From Notoacmeibacter ruber (GTDB lineage Bacteria; Pseudomonadota; Alphaproteobacteria; Rhizobiales; Rhizobiaceae), in NCBI RefSeq assembly GCF_003668555.1, contig NZ_RCWN01000001.1, forward strand, positions 2,889,501 to 2,953,500: a stretch of DNA of 64,000 bases, in the 5' to 3' direction. The position numbers and the translations under genes are program-made. The notes under the pieces were generated by a model. The model did no database searches, was not told the origin of the DNA, and saw only the letters and a list, made by a program, of their open reading frames with translations. Within the stretch, counting starts at the first letter, position 1; each line of letters begins with the position of its first letter. Shown here piece after piece: positions 15,414 to 25,200 of the stretch.

Positions 15414-17599
15414 GCCGGTACCGTCATCAGCGATAGCGCCGCTTCGAAAATCGAGTCGGCCGATGGCATGGTCGCGGCATAGGCCGGCCCGGTTGCGATG
15501 AAGCTGTCCTCTGCGCTGATGCGCGAATGGGGAATGTCCGTCCGCTCTGTCAGCATCGCCATCAGCCCTTCGGCAAGCCCGCCGGTGCGTCGGGTCTCAT
15601 CGACCACCAGAATATTTCGGCAGCCGGTGACCGCATCGAGGATAGCCGCTTCGGGCAGGGGCGATAGCCACCGAAGATCGATGATGCGGGCCGAAACGCC
15701 TTCCTTTTCCAATTGCTTGCTGGCCTGTCGGGAAAGATAGAGACCATTGCCGAAGGAGAGAATGGCCAGATCGGTGCCGTCGCCATGCTGGCCGACCTCT
15801 CCGAAGCCAATCCGTTTGGATGGGTCGGGATAATGCGTCATCCAGCCGCTCTCGCCCGCTTGGTCGAGGTCCCGCATGGAATAGAGCGCGATCGGCTCGA
15901 GAAAGACCACAAGGCGCTGCTCTTCACGCGCCAGCCGGACGCATTCGCGCAGCATCATCGCCGCATCCGCGCCGTTGGAAGGGCAGGCAAGGATCAGGCC
16001 CGGAATATCGCGCAGCACGGCGATCGAATTGTCATTGTGGAAGTGGCCCCCGAACCCGCGCTGATAGCCGAGACCAGCGATACGGAGGACCATCGGGTTG
16101 GTGTACTGGCCATTGGAGAAGAAGGGCAGCGTCGCCGCTTCGCCGCGCAACTGGTCCTCGGCATTGTGCAGATAGGCGAGAAACTGGATCTCCGGCATGG
16201 GCAGGAAACCGTTATGGGCCATGCCGATCCCAAGACCGAGGATGGATTGCTCGTCGAGCAGCGTATCGATCACGCGGGAGGGTCCGAAGCGGCCGATCAG
16301 CTTCTGGGTGACGCCATAGACACCGCCCTTGCGACCGATATCCTCACCCATCAGGGCGATCTCGCCATGTTCCAGCATCAGATCGGTCAGCGCCCAGTTG
16401 ATCAGGCGTGACATGATCTGCGGCTCTTCCATAGCCTTCATATCGTTGCCGAATGTGTTCGCACGCATCTCTTGCGTCGGCCCGCCGTCCTTTCGGCAGG
16501 ACCGGGGCGGGGGAATGAGGCTCGCCATCACCTCGTCCGCGGATTTCAGCCGCGGACGCTTCACGGCATGGTCCGCGATGCGTTCGACGCGCGCATTGGT
16601 CTCGTTATAGATGTCGAGCGCATCAGCCGGGTCCAGCGCGCCGGCTCCAGCCAGAAGACGGACCGAATGGAGCAGCGGATCGTTGGCCTCTTCGGCTTCG
16701 ACCTCCTGCCGCTTCATATAGGTGGTCGGCACATCGGCGCCGGCATGGCCGTAAAGCCGGATCGTCCGCACATGAAGGAAAGCGGGACGCCGCCGCTTGC
16801 GCACATAGGCCGCCGCTTCCTGCGCCACTTTGAAGGTCTCGAACATGTCCAGGCCGTCGCAGGAAAAGTACTTGAGCCCTGTGCGGTTGGCGAAGGTCGC
16901 GCCGATCCAGCCCTTGGGGGTCTTGGTGGAGATGCCGATGCCGTTATCCTCGCAGACGAAGAGAAGCGGCATGGGTATGCCCTGATAGGAGGTCCATTGC
17001 GCGCTATTGAAAGCGCCCTGTGCGGTGGAATGGTTCGCAGACGCATCGCCAAAAGAGCACATGATGATGCCGTCGGAGGGCAGCGCCTGATGCTCCGGTT
17101 TCTGCCGACGCGTCATGCCGATCGAATAGGCTGCGCCCACCGCCTTCGGTAGATGGCTTGCTATGGTCGATGTCTGCGGCGGAATGTTCAGCGCTTTCGA
17201 TCCGAGCACCTTGTGCCGTCCGCCCGAGATCGGGTCCTCGGTCGAACAGGCGAAGGAGAGGAGCATGTCCCAGGCGATGGACTGCCCCGGAACCTGCGCG
17301 GCCCGTTGGATCTGGAAGGCCGCGTCACGATAATGCAGGAAGGCCATGTCTGTCGGCCGGAGCGCGGCGGCAACGGCCGCCATGCCCTCATGGCCCGATG
17401 ATCCGATCGTGTAATAGCCCTGGCCCGCTGCCTGCATCGCACGGCTCTTCCGGTCGAGCGCCCGGCACAGACAGCCGGAACGAAAGATCGACACCGCATC
17501 GGCGCGTGACAGCGGTCCGTCCGCCGGTTGTCCAGCGGGCAGGTCGCCTGCGGCCACGCGGCGCAGGAAATTGTCGTGAACAATTGCGGAGCGGTCCAT
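15410..17599 (-). CDS. Fused E1 alpha-beta component of a 2-oxoacid dehydrogenase (probable 2-oxoadipate dehydrogenase)
   Basis: About 729 residues. The first half is the E1-alpha, thiamin-diphosphate-binding domain (GDASANHSTAQGAFNSAQW ... EDNGIGIST). The second half is the E1-beta domain (ALMGEDIGRKGGVYGVTQKL, PEIQFLAYLHNAEDQ). By operon logic it decarboxylates 2-oxoadipate toward glutaryl-CoA. No dihydrolipoyl acyltransferase (E2) or lipoamide dehydrogenase is encoded here, so E2 must come from elsewhere or another acceptor is used. The ATG at 17599 lies 10 bases after the gcdH stop; an in-frame start 42 bases upstream would overlap gcdH. Confidence 0.85.
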   Translation of the reverse strand: MDRSAIVHDNFLRRVAAGDLPAGQPADGPLSRADAVSIFRSGCLCRALDRKSRAMQAAGQGYYTIGSSGHEGMAAVAAALRPTDMAFLHYRDAAFQIQRAAQVPGQSIAWDMLLSFACSTEDPISGGRHKVLGSKALNIPPQTSTIASHLPKAVGAAYSIGMTRRQKPEHQALPSDGIIMCSFGDASANHSTAQGAFNSAQWTSYQGIPMPLLFVCEDNGIGISTKTPKGWIGATFANRTGLKYFSCDGLDMFETFKVAQEAAAYVRKRRRPAFLHVRTIRLYGHAGADVPTTYMKRQEVEAEEANDPLLHSVRLLAGAGALDPADALDIYNETNARVERIADHAVKRPRLKSADEVMASLIPPPRSCRKDGGPTQEMRANTFGNDMKAMEEPQIMSRLINWALTDLMLEHGEIALMGEDIGRKGGVYGVTQKLIGRFGPSRVIDTLLDEQSILGLGIGMAHNGFLPMPEIQFLAYLHNAEDQLRGEAATLPFFSNGQYTNPMVLRIAGLGYQRGFGGHFHNDNSIAVLRDIPGLILACPSNGADAAMMLRECVRLAREEQRLVVFLEPIALYSMRDLDQAGESGWMTHYPDPSKRIGFGEVGQHGDGTDLAILSFGNGLYLSRQASKQLEKEGVSARIIDLRWLSPLPEAAILDAVTGCRNILVVDETRRTGGLAEGLMAMLTERTDIPHSRISAEDSFIATGPAYAATMPSADSIFEAALSLMTVPA

Positions 17600-17609
17600 A
17601 CCGATAGCC

Positions 17610-18812
17610 TTAGAAGAACGCCTGCAGGCCTGTCTGGGCACGGCCGAGAATCAGCGCATGAACGTCGTGCGTGCCCTCATAAGTGTTGACCGTCTCCAGA
17701 TTGGTCATGTGGCGGAAGACCTGAAATTCTTCGGAAATCCCGTTGCCGCCATGCATGTCGCGGGCGAGCCGCGCGATATCGAGCGCCTTGCCGCAATTGT
17801 TGCGCTTGATGAGCGAGATCATCTCCGGCGCAGCACTGCCCTCGTCCATCAAACGACCCACGCGCAGGGAAGCTTGAAGACCGAGAGTGATTTCGGTCTG
17901 CATATCGGCCAGTTTCTTCTGGAAGAGCTGGGTCCCGGCGAGCGGCTTGTCGAACTGCTTGCGATCCAGTCCGTATTGCCGCGCGGCATGCCAGCAGAAC
18001 TCCGCAGCGCCCATGGCGCCCCAGGAGATGCCGTAGCGCGCGCGGTTGAGACAGCCGAAAGGCCCCTTCAGGCCTTCTACATTGGGTAGCAGGGCGTCTT
18101 CGCCAACTTCGACATCGCTCATCACGATCTCGCCGGTCACCGAAGCGCGCAGCGACAGCTTGCCGCCGATCTTCGGGGCGGAAAGTCCCTTCATTCCCTT
18201 CTCAAGAACAAAGCCACGGATCTTGCCGCCATGGGTTTCCGACTTCGCCCAGACGACAAAAACGTCGGCGATGGGAGAGTTGGAAATCCACATCTTCGAG
18301 CCATTCAGCACGTAGCCGCCATCGCTCTTCTTCGCGACCGTCTTCATGCCGCCGGGATCCGACCCGGCATCCGGCTCGGTCAGGCCAAAGCAGCCGATCC
18401 ATTCGCCCGATGCGAGCTTCGGCAGATATTTGCGACGCTGTTCTTCCGAACCGTAGGCGTGGATCGGGTACATGACGAGGGAGGACTGAACGCTCATCAT
18501 CGACCGATAGCCGGAATCCACCCGCTCGACCTCACGCGCCACGAGCCCGTAGGCGACATAGCCGGCACCGGCACCGCCATATTCATCCGGGATCGTCACG
18601 CCGAGAAGGCCGGTCTGGCCCATTTCCGCGAAGATCTCCGGCTCCACACGCTCTTCCCGATATGCGGCGGTGACGCGCGGCTGCAGCTTCTCCTGCGCAT
18701 AAGCTGAGGCCGTATCGCGTATCAGGCGCTCTTCATCCGTCAGCTGCTGCTCGAGAAGAAGCGGGTCTTCCCATGAGAAGGCCGAGAGCGAGGGGCCATG
18801 TCCATTGGTCAT
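17610..18812 (-). CDS. gcdH: Glutaryl-CoA dehydrogenase
   Basis: A 400-residue acyl-CoA dehydrogenase. The catalytic Glu is in [17 protein letters not shown], and [17 protein letters not shown] carries the Arg that binds the free carboxylate of glutaryl-CoA in characterised enzymes; [14 protein letters not shown] and the [13 protein letters not shown] block are also typical. It oxidises and decarboxylates glutaryl-CoA to crotonyl-CoA, the last dedicated step of lysine degradation. The start forms an ATGA overlap with the aminotransferase, and AAAAGGA precedes it. A longer open frame upstream is not part of the protein. Confidence 0.94.
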   Translation of the reverse strand: MTNGHGPSLSAFSWEDPLLLEQQLTDEERLIRDTASAYAQEKLQPRVTAAYREERVEPEIFAEMGQTGLLGVTIPDEYGGAGAGYVAYGLVAREVERVDSGYRSMMSVQSSLVMYPIHAYGSEEQRRKYLPKLASGEWIGCFGLTEPDAGSDPGGMKTVAKKSDGGYVLNGSKMWISNSPIADVFVVWAKSETHGGKIRGFVLEKGMKGLSAPKIGGKLSLRASVTGEIVMSDVEVGEDALLPNVEGLKGPFGCLNRARYGISWGAMGAAEFCWHAARQYGLDRKQFDKPLAGTQLFQKKLADMQTEITLGLQASLRVGRLMDEGSAAPEMISLIKRNNCGKALDIARLARDMHGGNGISEEFQVFRHMTNLETVNTYEGTHDVHALILGRAQTGLQAFF

Positions 18813-20014
18813 GATGAAATCCTTTTCAGTGCTTCGGCCATGCGTGACAGGCCGTCCGACAACTCGGCATCGGAATAGGCGAAAGAGAGGCGGACGTAAC
18901 CCGGCAGTCCGAAAGCCCGGCCGGGCACAAGCGCGACGCCGGCATCTTCCAGTAGCCATCGACAGAGATCGGCGTCGCTTTTGAAGGGGCCGCCTTCCGG
19001 CTTGAGGAGGCCCGCGCAGGATGCGAAGGCGTAGAACGCGCCTTCCGGCACCCTGCACCGAAGGCCCGGCATCGCGTTGAGTGCGGCCACCACCCTGTCG
19101 CGGCGGCTTTTCAGGATGGCGCATCGCTCTTTCAGCAGAGCTGTATCGCCCTGGATGGCGGCCAGCGCGGCTGCTTGCGAGATCGAGCTGGCGCCAGAGG
19201 TGAACTGGCCCTGCACGGCGGCCATGGCGGCGATCAGGGGGCGGGGGCCGATGCCCCATCCGATCCGCCAACCTGTCATCGACCATGCCTTGGAGGCGCC
19301 ATTGACGGTCAGCGTCCGCTCTTTCAGCGCCGGAGCCTCGGCGGCGAAGGAGGCAAAATCCCCATAGGTCAGATGCTCGTAGATCTCGTCTGACAGGATC
19401 CAGACATGGGGATTGCGTTCGAGCACCGCCGCGAGGGCGCGAATTTCCTCTGCGCTGTAAACGGCGCCCGAGGGGTTGGACGGTGAATTGAGCATCAGCC
19501 AGCGGCTGCGCGGCGTGATCGCCTGTTCGAGCATATCGGGCGAGAGCTTGAAGCCTTCATCCATCGGGCAGGGAACCGTCACCGCTACCGCCTGGCAGAT
19601 CCGGACAATATCGGAATAGGTGGTCCAGTAGGGCGTCGGAATGATGACTTCGTCGCCCGGGTCGAGCGTTGCCATGAGGGCGTTCGCGATCACCTGTTTC
19701 GCGCCCGTCGACACAAGCACGTTTTCCCGCCCGCTATTGGCCTGCGCAGCAATGGCGTCGCGCAGAGCCGGCGTGCCGGCGGTGGGCGTGTATCGGGTTT
19801 GCCCCGCAAGAGCGGATTTGTGCGCGGCGGCAATGATGTCCGGCGGTGTCGGAAAATCCGGCTCGCCGGTGCCGAACGAAACGATGTCGCGGCCTTCGGC
19901 ACGCAATTGCGCCGCCTTCTCCGAAATCTGCACGATTTCGGAGAGTGCCAGACCCTGCATACGGTTTGCCGGGCGGAACGCGCCGGACGTTTCAGGCGTC
20001 ATAACGACTGCCAT
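18809..20014 (-). CDS. Class I/II aminotransferase (probable 2-aminoadipate aminotransferase)
   Basis: A 401-residue fold-type I PLP enzyme of the aspartate aminotransferase Ib group: the Schiff-base lysine is in [17 protein letters not shown], with [13 protein letters not shown] and [11 protein letters not shown] as expected, and the C-terminal Arg in YVRLSFAY. In this operon it should convert 2-aminoadipate to 2-oxoadipate. Its start overlaps the upstream dehydrogenase by 23 bases (12 fewer if Met5 is used). Substrate assignment rests on context, since this group acts on many amino acids. Confidence 0.85.
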   Translation of the reverse strand: MAVVMTPETSGAFRPANRMQGLALSEIVQISEKAAQLRAEGRDIVSFGTGEPDFPTPPDIIAAAHKSALAGQTRYTPTAGTPALRDAIAAQANSGRENVLVSTGAKQVIANALMATLDPGDEVIIPTPYWTTYSDIVRICQAVAVTVPCPMDEGFKLSPDMLEQAITPRSRWLMLNSPSNPSGAVYSAEEIRALAAVLERNPHVWILSDEIYEHLTYGDFASFAAEAPALKERTLTVNGASKAWSMTGWRIGWGIGPRPLIAAMAAVQGQFTSGASSISQAAALAAIQGDTALLKERCAILKSRRDRVVAALNAMPGLRCRVPEGAFYAFASCAGLLKPEGGPFKSDADLCRWLLEDAGVALVPGRAFGLPGYVRLSFAYSDAELSDGLSRMAEALKRISS

Positions 20015-21050
20015 TGCGGGTCTTGAGGAAGGTGTCGAGCGAAATATCCTCTTGCTTGAGAAAGCCTGTGGCCGGGACGGTGCCGTCGCGAACCATTTCC
20101 ATCACGGCGACCACCGAGGAGGCGGTTGTCCACGCAATGGCCGTACGGAACTTGCCGCCGATTTCGACCGGTTTGAGGCCGCGCACGAATTCGCGGCGCT
20201 CCAGCCGCCCGCCGATCAGGCCTTCTGCCGAGATATGAATATAGACGATGTCGTCATTCACCGGCGGTTTGGCATTGACGAGAATGTCACCCGCTTCCTT
20301 GCGTCGTTCACGCATGAGCAATTCATGGAAGAAGAAATTCATCAGGGCGACATGGCCCGGATAGCGCATGGTCTTGTAGTCGAGGTTCGGCACCCGGTCC
20401 TTGTAGGTCTGGCACATCGTGCCGAGACCACCCGAGGTGGTGAAGGCTTCCAGTTCGATCCCGCCGATCACGATCTTCTCGATCCACTCCATCGGCGAGA
20501 CAGTCTTGATGACGCCGTCCTCCAGCACCTCGCAATCGTTGAGATACTCGTTCACGACGCCTTCCGGCGACCAATTGAACGAGTAGCCCATCAGACCGGT
20601 CGGGTTCTGCGGAAGAGCGCCGACGCGCATGCGACAGGAGCGGCAATCGTCGAACTGCTCGATCAGATGGGCTCCGACAATGCCGACGAAACCGGGTGCG
20701 AGGCCGCATTGCGGCGCCATCAAGCCTTCCGAAGTCTTGGAGAGTTCGAGGATGGCTTGAGTGGTCGGAACATCTTCGGTCAGGTCGAAATAATGCAGGC
20801 CGAGCCGGTGCGCGACATTGGCGACGCCGATGTTGAAGGAGTAGGGCAGGCAGGAAAGCACCGCGTCGAAATCGCCGAGTGCGGAAGCGAGGGCGGCGGT
20901 GTCGCTGACGTCGATCTGACGAGTGGGGAAGGGCAGATCATCCCGTGGGGGGAGGCTGTCGAACCCCGTAACGGCAAATTCGCATTCGTGGAGAAGCTCG
21001 CTGGCCAGCGTCCCCACTTTTCCAAGGCCGAGAACGGCGATCGTTTTCAT
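19992..21050 (-). CDS. Lysine 6-dehydrogenase / saccharopine-dehydrogenase-family protein
   Basis: A 352-residue protein with the Rossmann fingerprint VLGLGKVGTLASELL and the saccharopine-dehydrogenase fold (FDAVLSCLPYSFNIGVA, GLAPGFVGIVGAHLI). The length and single-domain form match L-lysine 6-dehydrogenase, which makes aminoadipate semialdehyde directly from lysine. I prefer this to saccharopine reductase because no lysine-ketoglutarate reductase gene is present and the next enzymes follow from the semialdehyde. The ATG at 21050 has AAAAGGAG six bases away. First gene of the operon. Confidence 0.82.
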   Translation of the reverse strand: MKTIAVLGLGKVGTLASELLHECEFAVTGFDSLPPRDDLPFPTRQIDVSDTAALASALGDFDAVLSCLPYSFNIGVANVAHRLGLHYFDLTEDVPTTQAILELSKTSEGLMAPQCGLAPGFVGIVGAHLIEQFDDCRSCRMRVGALPQNPTGLMGYSFNWSPEGVVNEYLNDCEVLEDGVIKTVSPMEWIEKIVIGGIELEAFTTSGGLGTMCQTYKDRVPNLDYKTMRYPGHVALMNFFFHELLMRERRKEAGDILVNAKPPVNDDIVYIHISAEGLIGGRLERREFVRGLKPVEIGGKFRTAIAWTTASSVVAVMEMVRDGTVPATGFLKQEDISLDTFLKTRNGSRYDA

Positions 21051-21103
21051 GCGCATCTCCTTTTGAGGTCGGTGCAGCTTAACGGGTTCGTTCTTGCATA
21101 AAA

Positions 21104-21128
21104 CACCAGCAAAAGGCATTTTCTGGTG
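21104..21128. promoter_or_regulatory. Imperfect palindrome in the divergent lysine-operon/lysR promoter
   Basis: CACCAG at 21104-21109 and CTGGTG at 21123-21128 are perfect inverted arms, flanking AAAA and TTTT runs that continue the symmetry. The site sits in the 99-base gap between the divergent lysR and the first lysine-catabolism gene, the usual place for a LysR operator. Confidence 0.5.
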
Positions 21129-21149
21129 AGCTATTGTAATGGATAAACC

Positions 21150-22118
21150 ATGCTTACGCCTGCGCCGCTCCCCAGCCTTGCCATTCTCCGTTGCTTCGAG
21201 GCCGCGGCCAAACACCAGAGTTTCACAGCGGCGGCAGAAGAACTCGGTTTGAGCCAAGGCGCGGTCAGCCGACACGTGAAGGAACTGGAAGATCAGGTCG
21301 GTGCCCGCCTCTTCCGGCGCGAGGGGCGCGGTGTCCGGCTGACCGATGCGGGCCGGGATCTCTCGGCTCATCTGCTATCTGATCTCGAGCGGCTGCGCGG
21401 CACCATCGCCCGCGCCGTCGCAGCCGGCAACAGCGCCCGGCTTCTCTCGATCGCTGTTCTGCCGACCTTTGGCAGTCGCTGGCTCGTTCCGAGACTGAAG
21501 GATTTCAAAGCCGGGCAGGACGATCTGGAACTGGTCATTCATAGCCGCAGCGAGCCATTCGATCTTGTGGAGAGTGGCATTGATCTGGCCATTCATTTTG
21601 GCAGCGACGACTGGCCGGGCGCGCAACTGACGCCGCTTTGCCGGGAAGACCTGATCGCCGTGGCGGCCCCGGACCTCATCGAGCGTTTCGGACTTTTGCA
21701 AAAAGCCGATCTCTTCCGGATGCCTCTGCTGCATCTGTCGTCGCGACCCATGCTTTGGGAAAGCTTCAGGCAGACGGTGGACAAGGCGGAAGGCGCGACC
21801 CGGAAAGGAAGTTACTTCGACCAGTTCGCACTTATCATATCGGCCGCCGTCGCGGGCCTCGGCGCAGCCATTCTCCCGGCCTACCTTATCGAGACCGAAT
21901 TGCAGAACGGACTGCTGGTGCCTTTGGAATCGGTGCCCGACACCTATGGCCGGAGCTACTACATCGCGACGCCTGCGGGGTTGAACAAGCCGCTGACCGC
22001 CCAGTTTTCCCGTTGGATCCGTAAACAGGTCAGCCACCTGTCGCATGACGGGCCGGAGGGCGGACCGATCTCCTCGCGTTGGCTGAAGGCGAGTTTCTCG
22101 GAAAGGATAGAAGGATGA
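21150..22118 (+). CDS. LysR-family regulator (GcvA-like), probable regulator of lysine catabolism
   Basis: A 322-residue LysR protein: helix-turn-helix [27 protein letters not shown], then a GcvA-type effector domain ([34 protein letters not shown]). It is divergent from the lysine operon with a 99-base gap containing a dyad, the classical arrangement for control of that operon. Its 3' end overlaps the xylitol dehydrogenase start as ATGA, so the sugar-alcohol genes downstream are probably co-expressed with it. Confidence 0.9.
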   Translation: MLTPAPLPSLAILRCFEAAAKHQSFTAAAEELGLSQGAVSRHVKELEDQVGARLFRREGRGVRLTDAGRDLSAHLLSDLERLRGTIARAVAAGNSARLLSIAVLPTFGSRWLVPRLKDFKAGQDDLELVIHSRSEPFDLVESGIDLAIHFGSDDWPGAQLTPLCREDLIAVAAPDLIERFGLLQKADLFRMPLLHLSSRPMLWESFRQTVDKAEGATRKGSYFDQFALIISAAVAGLGAAILPAYLIETELQNGLLVPLESVPDTYGRSYYIATPAGLNKPLTAQFSRWIRKQVSHLSHDGPEGGPISSRWLKASFSERIEG

Positions 22119-23167
22119 AATCGCTCGTACTGGAAAAGAAGGACGATCTGAGCCTGCGCGATTTTCCCGAGATTGACCGTCAGGAAGAGATCCTTGGCCC
22201 GCGCGATGTCCGGATCAAGCTGCACACGGTCGGAATTTGCGGATCCGACGTGCACTATTACACACACGGCCGTATCGGTCCTTTCGTGATCGAGGAGCCT
22301 ATGATCCTCGGTCATGAAGGCGCGGGGACCGTCATCGAAACCGGAGCGGAGGTGACCGGCCTTTCCATCGGCGATCGGGTCTGCATGGAGCCGGGCGTTC
22401 CCGATCCGAACTCGAGGGCCGCGCGGCTCGGCATCTATAATGTCGATCCGGCTGTACGTTTCTGGGCCACGCCCCCGGTCCATGGCATTTTGCGGCCGAC
22501 ATGCGTCCATCCTGAAGCATTCACCTTCAAACTGCCCGATAATGTCAGTTTCGCCGAAGGGGCGATGGTCGAGCCGCTCGCCGTCGGTGTTCACGCGGCC
22601 ACCAAGGCGCGGGTAAAGCCCGGCGATATCGGCGTGGTCATGGGAGCCGGCCCGATCGGCCTTGTCACCGCGCTTTCGGCGCTGGCCGCAGGCTGCGCCC
22701 GGATTTATGTGAGTGATCTTGCTGAGAAGAAACTGGAAATCGCTCAGAGCCTCAACCCGGCGATCATCCCCGTCAATATCGCCAACGATGATCTGGTCGC
22801 CCGGGTCATGAAGGATACGGATGGCTGGGGTGCCGATGTGGTCTGGGAGGCTACTGGCTCGCCGAAGGCTGCGGCGACTGTCTTCGAACCACTGGCGCCT
22901 GGTGGTTGCGTGGTGATGATCGGCGGTCAGGCCGAACCGATCAGCTATGATGCCGGCGCGGCCATGATCCGCGAGGCTCGCGTCGAGAATATCTTTCGCT
23001 ACGCGCACGTCTTCCCTCGCTGTGTCGCGATGCTGTCCTCCGGGGCCATCGATATCAAGCCGCTGATCACCCGCACCTTCGACTTCGGCGACAGCGTCGA
23101 AGCCTTCGAGGTGGCGGCCTCGGCGCCGCCCGCCGACGTCAAGATGCAGATCATCTTGCCGCAATAG
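22115..23167 (+). CDS. Zinc-dependent xylitol/sorbitol dehydrogenase (MDR family)
   Basis: A 350-residue medium-chain dehydrogenase. Catalytic-zinc motifs are [10 protein letters not shown] and GHEGAG; the Rossmann motif is [11 protein letters not shown]. The lobe segment [20 protein letters not shown], without the structural-zinc cysteine cluster, is typical of bacterial xylitol dehydrogenases. It would oxidise xylitol to D-xylulose for the kinase encoded next. ATG at 22115 follows AAGGATAGAAGG and overlaps the lysR stop. Sorbitol or another polyol is an alternative substrate. Confidence 0.87.
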   Translation: MKSLVLEKKDDLSLRDFPEIDRQEEILGPRDVRIKLHTVGICGSDVHYYTHGRIGPFVIEEPMILGHEGAGTVIETGAEVTGLSIGDRVCMEPGVPDPNSRAARLGIYNVDPAVRFWATPPVHGILRPTCVHPEAFTFKLPDNVSFAEGAMVEPLAVGVHAATKARVKPGDIGVVMGAGPIGLVTALSALAAGCARIYVSDLAEKKLEIAQSLNPAIIPVNIANDDLVARVMKDTDGWGADVVWEATGSPKAAATVFEPLAPGGCVVMIGGQAEPISYDAGAAMIREARVENIFRYAHVFPRCVAMLSSGAIDIKPLITRTFDFGDSVEAFEVAASAPPADVKMQIILPQ

Positions 23168-23178
23168 CCGGAATGGCT

Positions 23179-23246
23179 GGGGGTCTTCGAGACCCCGGCT
23201 CTAGGACGGACAAAAGGCCTCCGCCGATATTCCGGTCGGCCTTTCG
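23179..23246. terminator. Two hairpins between xylitol dehydrogenase and xylulokinase
   Basis: A compact stem GGGGTC-TTCGA-GACCCC at about 23180-23196 is followed by a second stem with arms AAAGGCC (23213-23219) and GGCCTTT (23238-23244). Position and structure suggest at least partial termination before the kinase gene, which then starts 55 bases further on. Confidence 0.45.
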
Positions 23247-23300
23247 ATGCGATAGGGGTGGAGGCCATCGCGGTATGAGTAGAAGATTGGGAGAATTATT

Positions 23301-24752
23301 GTGAGTTATCTCGGCATCGACCTCGGTACATCCGGTTTGCGCGCGCTGCTGATCGACGCTGCCGGAGAGGTCGTGGGCTCCGTCGAGCGGAGCTACAGCG
23401 TCTCCCATCCTCACTCCGGCTGGTCGGAGCAGGATCCGGCGCAATGGATCGAGGCGCTGGAAAGCGCGATGGAGGAGATGCGCGCCGCCTTTCCGGATTT
23501 CGCCGGACTGCGGGGTATGGGCGTCGCAGGGCACATGCATGGCGCTACGCTCCTTGATGCGAACGACGCCGTGTTGCGTCCCTGCATTCTCTGGAACGAC
23601 ACCCGGGCTCATGCCGAAGCGGCGCGGCTCGATTCCATTGCAGAGGTTCGATCGCTTTCGGGCAATATCGTCTTTCCGGGGTTTACCGCGCCGAAATTGA
23701 AATGGGTGCGGGCTCACGAGCCGGAAATCTTCGAGCGCGTCGCGAAGGTCCTGCTGCCCGCGGCTTTCATGAATTTCTACCTGACTGGCGAACATGTCGC
23801 GGACATGTCCGACAGCGCCGGCACCTCATGGCTCGATACCGGGGCACGGCAATGGTCCGACGCTCTTCTGAGCGCCAGCCACATGCGCAGCGATCAGATG
23901 CCACGCCTTGTCGAGGGCAGCGAACCAGCCGGTCAGCTAAGAAGCGAACTGGCGCGAAAGTGGGGCCTCTCCCAGACAGTGACCGTGGCCGGTGGCGCTG
24001 GCGACAATGCCGCAGCGGCCTGCGGCATCGGCGCGACACAGGAAGGACAGGGTTTCGTGTCGCTCGGCACATCCGGCGTTCTTCTGGCCGCCCGAGACGG
24101 CTATCGCCCGGCGCCGGAAACCGCTTTGCACACCTTCTGCCACGCCATACCCGAGCGATGGTACCAGATGGGGGTCATGCTGTCGGCGACAGACAGCCTC
24201 AACTGGCTTTCTTCCATAACCGGCGTGAAGCCGGCGGAGTTGACGGCCGGCCTTGGCGAAGAGTTGCGTATTCCAGGTCTGGTCCGGTTCCTGCCTTACC
24301 TGTCCGGTGAACGGACGCCGCATAATGATGCGGTCATCCGCGCCAGCTTTACCGGCATCGGAGCCGATACGGACCGAACGGAACTCACACGCGCTGTCCT
24401 CGAAGGGGTGAGTTTCGGCCTGCGAGAGAGTTTCGACGCGCTGAAAGCCACCGGAGCACGGCCGGAACGCCTCTTCGCCATTGGGGGCGGAACACGCTCC
24501 CGCTATTGGCTGCGGCTGATCGCAACCGTTCTGGACATTCCTCTCGCCCTGCCTGCCGGAGGCGAATTCGGCGCCGCGCTCGGTGCCGCTCGGCTGGGAC
24601 GCCTTGCGGCCAGCGATGCGGCGATCGAAGACGTTCTTCTTCCCCCGGAGACGGCTGAGGTGATCGAGCCGGAAAATGACAAGCGGGCCGCGTTCGACGA
24701 CGCTTATCTGCGCTTTCGCGCGGCCTATCCCGCAACGCGCCAGATCCAGTAG
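23301..24752 (+). CDS. xylB: Xylulokinase
   Basis: A 483-residue FGGY-family kinase: N-terminal phosphate motif YLGIDLGTSGLRALLID, xylulokinase-type GMGVAGHMHGATLLD and WNDTRAHAEA, and the C-terminal adenosine-binding FAIGGGTRSRYWLRLIA. It phosphorylates D-xylulose to xylulose 5-phosphate for the pentose phosphate pathway, the natural follow-on from xylitol dehydrogenase. The start is GTG with GGGAG eight bases upstream. Confidence 0.94.
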   Translation: MSYLGIDLGTSGLRALLIDAAGEVVGSVERSYSVSHPHSGWSEQDPAQWIEALESAMEEMRAAFPDFAGLRGMGVAGHMHGATLLDANDAVLRPCILWNDTRAHAEAARLDSIAEVRSLSGNIVFPGFTAPKLKWVRAHEPEIFERVAKVLLPAAFMNFYLTGEHVADMSDSAGTSWLDTGARQWSDALLSASHMRSDQMPRLVEGSEPAGQLRSELARKWGLSQTVTVAGGAGDNAAAACGIGATQEGQGFVSLGTSGVLLAARDGYRPAPETALHTFCHAIPERWYQMGVMLSATDSLNWLSSITGVKPAELTAGLGEELRIPGLVRFLPYLSGERTPHNDAVIRASFTGIGADTDRTELTRAVLEGVSFGLRESFDALKATGARPERLFAIGGGTRSRYWLRLIATVLDIPLALPAGGEFGAALGAARLGRLAASDAAIEDVLLPPETAEVIEPENDKRAAFDDAYLRFRAAYPATRQIQ

Positions 24753-24770
24753 CGGGCCAGGAGCCGTCGC

Positions 24771-25199
24771 TCAGCCTGTGACGGGGGCCAGGAGAATGCT
24801 GGTCTGGCTGTTGTTCACGCCCGGAATCTCGCGAATGTCGCGGAGCACGCGGTCGAACTGAACGAGACTGTCGGTCTTGATCTCGACCACGAGGTCCCAG
24901 ACACCATTGGTGGAATGGATGGCCGAGATTTCGGGGATACGCCGCAAGGTCCCTATGACCGCCCGCGAGAGCTTGCCCTGAAGCTCGATCATCATGATCG
25001 CCTTGACCTCTCCCTCCACATCGACGTCGGTTTCGATGGTGAAGCGTCGAATGCGTCCCTCCTGAACGAGGAGTTCCAGGCGTGCCTTCACTGTCGCTCG
25101 GGAGACGCCGATAAGATGGGAGAGTTCCGTAATGGACGCTCTGGAATTGGTCCTCAATGCAGCCAGAAGGCTTCGGTCGACATCGCTGAGTTCGCGCAT
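24771..25199 (-). CDS. Lrp/AsnC-family regulator of arginine/ornithine catabolism
   Basis: A 142-residue Lrp/AsnC protein: N-terminal helix-turn-helix (TNSRASITELSHLIGVSRATVKARLELL) and the C-terminal RAM ligand-binding domain (VKAIMMIELQGKLSRAVIGTL, VWDLVVEIKTDSL). It is divergent from arginase, with two CAAT-N6-ATTG repeats 21 bases apart in the shared gap. It probably responds to arginine, ornithine or proline; this is inferred from neighbours. Confidence 0.92.
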   Translation of the reverse strand: MRELSDVDRSLLAALRTNSRASITELSHLIGVSRATVKARLELLVQEGRIRRFTIETDVDVEGEVKAIMMIELQGKLSRAVIGTLRRIPEISAIHSTNGVWDLVVEIKTDSLVQFDRVLRDIREIPGVNNSQTSILLAPVTG

Positions 25200-25200
25200 A

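Noticed and set aside
19992..21050. Saccharopine reductase as the first choice for the lysine operon
   Set aside because: No lysine-ketoglutarate reductase gene is present, and the single-domain protein plus AmaB suffices by the lysine 6-dehydrogenase route; kept only as an alternative.
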